Assembly: GCA_016200595.1 (NCBI GenBank)
Contig: JACQEL010000183.1
Location: 1-10,848 of the forward strand
DNA length: 10,848 bases
Direction of reading: 5' to 3'
DNA from: Deltaproteobacteria bacterium
Lineage (GTDB): Bacteria > Desulfobacterota > Binatia > Bin18
Shown: positions 7,971-10,848 of the stretch, in pieces
How the letters are laid out: every line of letters begins with the position of its first letter
Position numbering within the stretch: the first letter of the stretch is position 1
Made by a program: the position numbers and the translations under genes
Notes under the pieces: model-generated
Told to the model about the DNA's origin: nothing
The model's input: only the letters and a program-made list of their open reading frames with translations
Databases searched by the model: none

Positions 7971-8320
7971 TCAGTCTCACCCCTTCGTTCAGCAATCTCT
8001 TGCTCGATCTCTTCCCAGCCAAGAAGGGGCTCACCTGATGCGATCATTCTCGAACGAATCTTCCAAAGTTGCCGGCCCAATGGAGTGCACAACTTGCGTG
8101 ACTTGGTTGATTTGCTTGCAATGGGTTGCTTGGACGCCAAAGGCGGGGCGCTATTATGGATCGAGTCCTTGAGGTATTCCTCCAGGGCCTCCTCTCGTAG
8201 GCGCCACAAATTGCCTACTTTCACTCCCCGTAGCTTTCCGCTCCGCAGCAAGTTTTTAATGGTCTTTACACTTACCGCCAGTTGTTCAGCAGCAGCCTCC
8301 GGTGTAAGCAATTGTTTCAT
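7967..8320 (-). CDS. HTH (excisionase/MerR-type) DNA-binding protein, probable antitoxin
   Basis: 117 residues. The first 50 form an excisionase-type winged helix: LTPEAAAEQLAVSVKTIKNLLRSGKL (5-30) then GVKVGNLWRLREEALEEYL (32-50). A variable linker follows (about 52-80), then a C-terminal segment IASGEPLLGWEEIEQEIAER, which looks like the toxin-binding tail seen in antitoxins paired with PIN toxins. The ATG at 8320-8318 is preceded by AAGGAG (8336-8331) at 10 bases. The 4-base overlap with the PIN gene and the order (DNA binder first) support an antitoxin role with autoregulation. An excisionase of a mobile element is the alternative, but no integrase is present in the window. Confidence 0.8.
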   Translation of the reverse strand: MKQLLTPEAAAEQLAVSVKTIKNLLRSGKLRGVKVGNLWRLREEALEEYLKDSIHNSAPPLASKQPIASKSTKSRKLCTPLGRQLWKIRSRMIASGEPLLGWEEIEQEIAERRGETE

Positions 8321-8364
8321 GTCCCTTTTTCTCCTTAATCCTCCCTTTAAGTTCCTAATAATGC

Positions 8365-8394
8365 AGAATACTCGTTGCTAGAGGCGATCGTCAA
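8365..8394 (-). promoter_or_regulatory. Candidate promoter of the HTH-PIN toxin-antitoxin pair
   Basis: Minus-strand TTGACG (8394-8389, five of six consensus bases) and TATTCT (8370-8365, four of six) with 18 bases between. The -10 box ends 44 bases before the HTH start codon, leaving room for the AAGGAG Shine-Dalgarno. It is in the 145-base gap after the lipoprotein gene, where no clear terminator with a U-run hairpin was seen. Confidence 0.4.
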
Positions 8395-8465
8395 TGTGGA
8401 AAGAAAAAAGCCTCGGAAAAATGTCAGTGTAGTTTTCTCTGGTCAGCTGTCTTCTTCTGGGCGGC

Positions 8466-9494
8466 TCACCTCTGCTGTTTCTTGTCTTTGCCCCTCTTTT
8501 TCGGCTTGTTTCCCTGCTTTTCCTTGTCAGAATCTTCAGCCACTTCCTCGCCTGAGAAAGGATGCAGCACGACATCTTTCGTCTTGGCCGCTTCGACCGC
8601 TGCCCACTCATGGTCAGGCAGCACAGCTAGTTCTGGCACCAAATCCTTAAACTTTTTCAGACGCCAGACCTTTTCCCACCACGCGGCGCGGTCAAAGAGG
8701 AGACCAGGGAGACGTGTGTAGAAATAATGCTCTTTGGTCCAGGCGAGATTACCGCAGAGCAGCACTGGCGCAGTTGGTAAGCCTACAAGTACGGCCAAGC
8801 CGCCGGCGGTGGCTCCACTCGCGTCGATCAGCAGCACACTGCCATCGTTAAACAAATCCCGGTGGGCACGAAAGGTTGCGAGCGGCTGAGCTCCGGCAAA
8901 GTCAATGAACCGCCACTCGCGTACGGCATCGTACTCCCCAGAGACATAGAGGGTACCGTCTCTCTCATTCATCGCCGCTTCATACTCGGCTGAGGTGACG
9001 ATAGGTTGAGCTGCAGGAAAACTTTCTAATTCGCCGGCGTGGTCAAGTCGCAAGTCCGGCAAGATGATAGAGCGCACCTTCGCGCCGGGGAGCTTTGCGC
9101 TCTTGAGTTGGGAGAGAATATCTTGGTCCTTTGCCATGACCAGCGTGCCCAAAGAGAGGCGGAACCCGCCGAGGTAACGTTCCGCGTCGTCAGCGATCTG
9201 TCGGTTAAGTCCTGTCCCAATCAAAATGAGCCCGTAACGGGGATGCTCGATGACAAACACGAGGATGTCGAGCGAGGCAGTATTCCGCAGGCTCCCGTCG
9301 CGGTACACCAGCTTGTCGCGGACTTCGAGGGTCCCAGTGTTGAAGACGTGCAGTCTCAGGCCAGGCACGCCTTTATAGGCTGTGGGCCAGTTATGGAGTT
9401 CTGGCGTGATGTAGGGGAGGCGTAAAGGCTTTTCACAGGCAGAGAACAAGAAGATAAATGAGCAAAAGAGCAGCCACCTATATGTCCGATACAC
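8466..9494 (-). CDS. Lipoprotein with metallo-beta-lactamase-like fold, zinc site degenerate
   Basis: 342 residues from GTG 9494-9492 (TTG one codon earlier is equally possible). This start gives a textbook lipoprotein signal: MYRTYRW, hydrophobic LLFCSFIFLF, then S-A-C with lipidated C20. A longer open frame reaches ATG 9791, but it would translate the hairpin repeat and RNA gene upstream, so I reject it. The body resembles MBL-fold hydrolases of the quorum-quenching lactonase type: ILIGTGLN (90-97, normally DTG), LPDLRLDHAG (145-154, normally HxHxDH), DASGATAGGLAVLV (224-237, normally a PGHTPGH loop), LCGNLAW (246-252, normally GD) and LPDHEW (292-297). Only D151 and H152 of the zinc ligands remain, so a non-catalytic role at the membrane is likely. 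The tail (318-342) is highly charged, rich in K, E and Q. Confidence 0.75.
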   Translation of the reverse strand: MYRTYRWLLFCSFIFLFSACEKPLRLPYITPELHNWPTAYKGVPGLRLHVFNTGTLEVRDKLVYRDGSLRNTASLDILVFVIEHPRYGLILIGTGLNRQIADDAERYLGGFRLSLGTLVMAKDQDILSQLKSAKLPGAKVRSIILPDLRLDHAGELESFPAAQPIVTSAEYEAAMNERDGTLYVSGEYDAVREWRFIDFAGAQPLATFRAHRDLFNDGSVLLIDASGATAGGLAVLVGLPTAPVLLCGNLAWTKEHYFYTRLPGLLFDRAAWWEKVWRLKKFKDLVPELAVLPDHEWAAVEAAKTKDVVLHPFSGEEVAEDSDKEKQGNKPKKRGKDKKQQR

Positions 9495-9530
9495 CAAGGT
9501 ATGGATTGATCCCTCAGGCCGCAGATAATA

Positions 9531-9578
9531 GTGGCACCGGCCAGCGGCCGGTGCGCACCGCCGAGCCGGCGGTGCCAC
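9531..9578. repeat. Twin-hairpin palindromic (REP-like) element
   Basis: Two perfect hairpins stand side by side with no gap. The first has arms GCACCGGCC (9534-9542) and GGCCGGTGC (9546-9554); the second GCACCGCCG (9555-9563) and CGGCGGTGC (9567-9575). Each is a 9-bp GC-rich stem with the same 3-base loop AGC. In addition GTGGCACC (9531-9538) and GGTGCCAC (9571-9578) pair, so the whole 48 bases can form one cruciform or two. This resembles REP/BIME elements or a small non-autonomous palindromic element. It lies between the lipoprotein start and the omega-RNA-like sequence. No T-run follows on either strand, so it is not a standard terminator. Confidence 0.85.
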
Positions 9579-9599
9579 TGGGTTGTCTCCATCAACATC

Positions 9600-9797
9600 T
9601 CCAGATCTTGGTGTGCCCTTCATATAGCCATGAGCTTTCCGCTTTCTGCCTTTGTATAAACCCAGCCGACACACCTGGCCAGTAGGTGGCTGGACACCCT
9701 CGTCTCTCGGACAGTTCGCCTCCCTTGAGGAGGTTGTGGTCCCGAAGGACTGCGATTTCCTGTACTGAGTTGACCAGCGCGGGGCTCTCAACTATGT
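9600..9797 (-). ncRNA. HEARO / IscB omega-RNA-like structured RNA, without iscB
   Basis: Read on the minus strand the region has the successive elements I know from HEARO RNAs, the guide RNAs of IscB: GTTGA (9792-9788) pairing with TCAAC (9773-9769) and followed by TCAGTACAGG; a GTCC-TTCG-GGAC tetraloop hairpin (9750-9739); CCTCC-loop-GGAGG (9733-9719) leading to GAACTGTC; a nested hairpin with outer arms CCAGCC/GGCTGG (9693-9688 and 9667-9662) and inner CACCT/AGGTG; then GGGTTTATACAAAGGC. These RNAs normally sit just upstream of iscB. Here no RuvC/HNH protein follows; the twin hairpin and lipoprotein gene do. The exact ends are estimated, and the guide would be the bases just 5' of 9797. Identification is by remembered motifs, not a covariance search. 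Confidence 0.6.
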
Positions 9798-9843
9798 TGT
9801 GGGCGCCTTTCGTACGAGGATAAAGTACGGAGAGGAGACAGCT

Positions 9844-10848
9844 ATGGTCGGGATACCAGGCACAGAGGAGCGGCTGGCCCTGGCGGAGATAGAGGACAGA
9901 CTGCGGAGGATACGGGCACGGTTCAACCTTTATACTTTACAACATAACTTCTATGGGCTGGGCACGGCGCTCTGCTTAGGCACGGCGCTACTGATTTTGT
10001 TCGCTTTCACCTTCTCCTCTTGGGTATTTACGCTTACTGCCTGGCTGCTGTTGGTGCTGATCGCTTTCTTCCTGTTATTTTTCCTCCGCCGCGGTCTGGG
10101 GGGCTGGACTGACCTGAACGCCGCTGCCCGCCGTATTGACACCCGCGCCGGACTCAAGGAACGCCTCTCGACCTTGGTCGCGCAACTGACTGCCGGCGTC
10201 ATTGGCAAGCCTCCGCCCTCGAGTCTGTGGCCTCACTTACTTGCCGATAACACCGACCGTCTGCCTGGGTGGGAGGTCAAGAAAATCGCCCCAAGCCGCA
10301 TACCCTGGAGCTTTCTGCCTTTCCTCGCCTCTTTGCTCTTCGCCCTCTTTGCCTTTTTGGTGCCCATGCTTTCTCCCTCATCGGAACCCAACCCTTTTTC
10401 GCTCGCTAATCTCCAGACGGTGTTGTCCGACCTGCCTGATCGCGCGGGACAGCTGCTCGAGAAAAAAATGTCGCTCTTGCCAGACTCGCAGAACAATTGG
10501 GGTGGAAGCTCGCTGTTCAACGACGGTGGCACTGGGGATAAGCAGAGGAGCGAGCAGGAAAGCCAGACCCAAGGGGATGGACGTGAGCAGGAGAAGCGCT
10601 CTTTGGCTGCTCTGCCTGAAGAGTTGCAAAAGGCGATTCGTCAAGCGCTCCAGGGTCTGCAAGACAAAGGCCAAAACCAGGATAATCAAGGCACGACTCC
10701 GCCACCGGATAACCGCTTGGCCTTGCGCCCGGCGAATGAGCAGAAAAAGCCGGATTTTTCCGTTGAGGGACAGAATCTGCCTAAAGGCAAAGACCAGCAA
10801 AGTACGGGGCGCGGTGACAAGGAGGATGAAGGCAAAGGCGGTCCTTCC
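9844..10848 (+). CDS. DUF4175-like membrane protein, N-terminal part (cut by window edge)
   Basis: The frame is open from ATG 9844 to the last base, 335 codons, with GAGGAG ending 6 bases before the start. Residues 1-35 are charged and amphipathic. Transmembrane helices lie at about 40-57 and 61-81, then the segment AAARRIDTRAGLKERLSTL (93-111), and a third helix at about 155-176. From residue 190 on the chain is hydrophilic and low in complexity, rich in Q, G, D, K and E, including LPEELQKAIRQALQGLQDKG. The helix pair followed by an ARRIDxRxGLKERLS motif is typical of DUF4175-type membrane proteins found next to MoxR ATPase, DUF58 and von Willebrand factor A genes; such partners could lie to the right but are not seen here. 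It is the only plus-strand gene and diverges from the omega-RNA-like sequence. Confidence 0.75.
   Translation, partial: MVGIPGTEERLALAEIEDRLRRIRARFNLYTLQHNFYGLGTALCLGTALLILFAFTFSSWVFTLTAWLLLVLIAFFLLFFLRRGLGGWTDLNAAARRIDTRAGLKERLSTLVAQLTAGVIGKPPPSSLWPHLLADNTDRLPGWEVKKIAPSRIPWSFLPFLASLLFALFAFLVPMLSPSSEPNPFSLANLQTVLSDLPDRAGQLLEKKMSLLPDSQNNWGGSSLFNDGGTGDKQRSEQESQTQGDGREQEKRSLAALPEELQKAIRQALQGLQDKGQNQDNQGTTPPPDNRLALRPANEQKKPDFSVEGQNLPKGKDQQSTGRGDKEDEGKGGPS

Noticed and set aside
191..8320. A complete DISARM system, suggested by the DrmD-like SNF2 helicase plus a methyltransferase
   Set aside because: No drmA, drmB or drmC homologue is present; Mod plus Res marks it as a type III-like R-M locus with an added SNF2 helicase.
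7752..8381. Plus-strand 209-codon frame
   Set aside because: Antisense to the HTH-PIN pair, which has clear motifs and an ATGA overlap.
8401..8465. Rho-independent terminator after the lipoprotein gene
   Set aside because: There is a T-run on the minus strand (about 8403-8409) but no convincing GC-rich stem before it.
9495..9791. Long N-terminal extension of the lipoprotein up to ATG 9791 (441 codons in total)
   Set aside because: It would translate the omega-RNA-like sequence and the twin hairpin, giving a basic, low-quality sequence, and would bury the signal peptide at about residue 100.
9600..9843. Transposase gene remnant
   Set aside because: No frame here shows transposase or IscB/TnpB residues; only RNA-like structure is seen.
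1..10848. CRISPR array, tRNA or rRNA genes
   Set aside because: No regularly spaced direct repeats and no tRNA- or rRNA-like sequence were noticed on either strand.

Overview
This window is bacterial, from an accessory (defence-rich) stretch of a moderately GC-rich chromosome. A lipoprotein-type signal peptide and the domain mix suggest a Gram-negative-type, probably environmental lineage, but nothing here fixes the taxon. Everything from base 1 to about 9800 reads on the minus strand. A single partial gene at the right edge reads on the plus strand.

Layout, right to left in the direction of transcription: an HTH (excisionase-like) antitoxin and PIN toxin (8320-7554), the remains of a SNF2-family helicase (7486-5379), a Phd/YefM antitoxin and PIN toxin (5256-4535), a type III-like DNA methyltransferase mod (true start 4538, end 2854), a type III-like helicase-nuclease res (2857-191), and the start of a small DUF5678-like protein (133-1, cut by the window). 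Antitoxin/toxin, toxin/mod and mod/res are each joined by a 4-base ATGA overlap. The Phd-PIN pair is therefore built into the head of the restriction-modification operon. A SNF2 helicase next to Mod and Res is a known kind of defence-island grouping, and the two toxin-antitoxin pairs bracket the SNF2 gene.

The locus looks damaged as written. The mod reading frame has an in-frame TAG at codon 11 and a one-base loss near codon 48, which cuts the catalytic DPPY motif off from any start codon. The SNF2 gene keeps its N-terminal Walker A region and its complete C-terminal half but has lost the middle (DEAD-box region) in an out-of-frame deletion at about 7256-7261. Res and both toxin-antitoxin pairs are intact. 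Either the R-M system is decaying while its addiction modules persist, or the assembly has errors; reads would decide.

Right part: a lipoprotein with a metallo-beta-lactamase-like fold whose zinc ligands are mostly replaced (9494-8466, minus). Upstream of it is a 349-base stretch with no credible protein gene. It holds a perfect twin-hairpin palindrome (9531-9578) and, on the minus strand at about 9797-9600, a structured RNA that I read as a HEARO / IscB omega-RNA standing alone, with no iscB gene in the window. A divergent plus-strand gene (9844 to the edge) encodes a three-helix membrane protein with a hydrophilic Q/G/K/D-rich tail, like the DUF4175-type proteins of MoxR/DUF58 operons.
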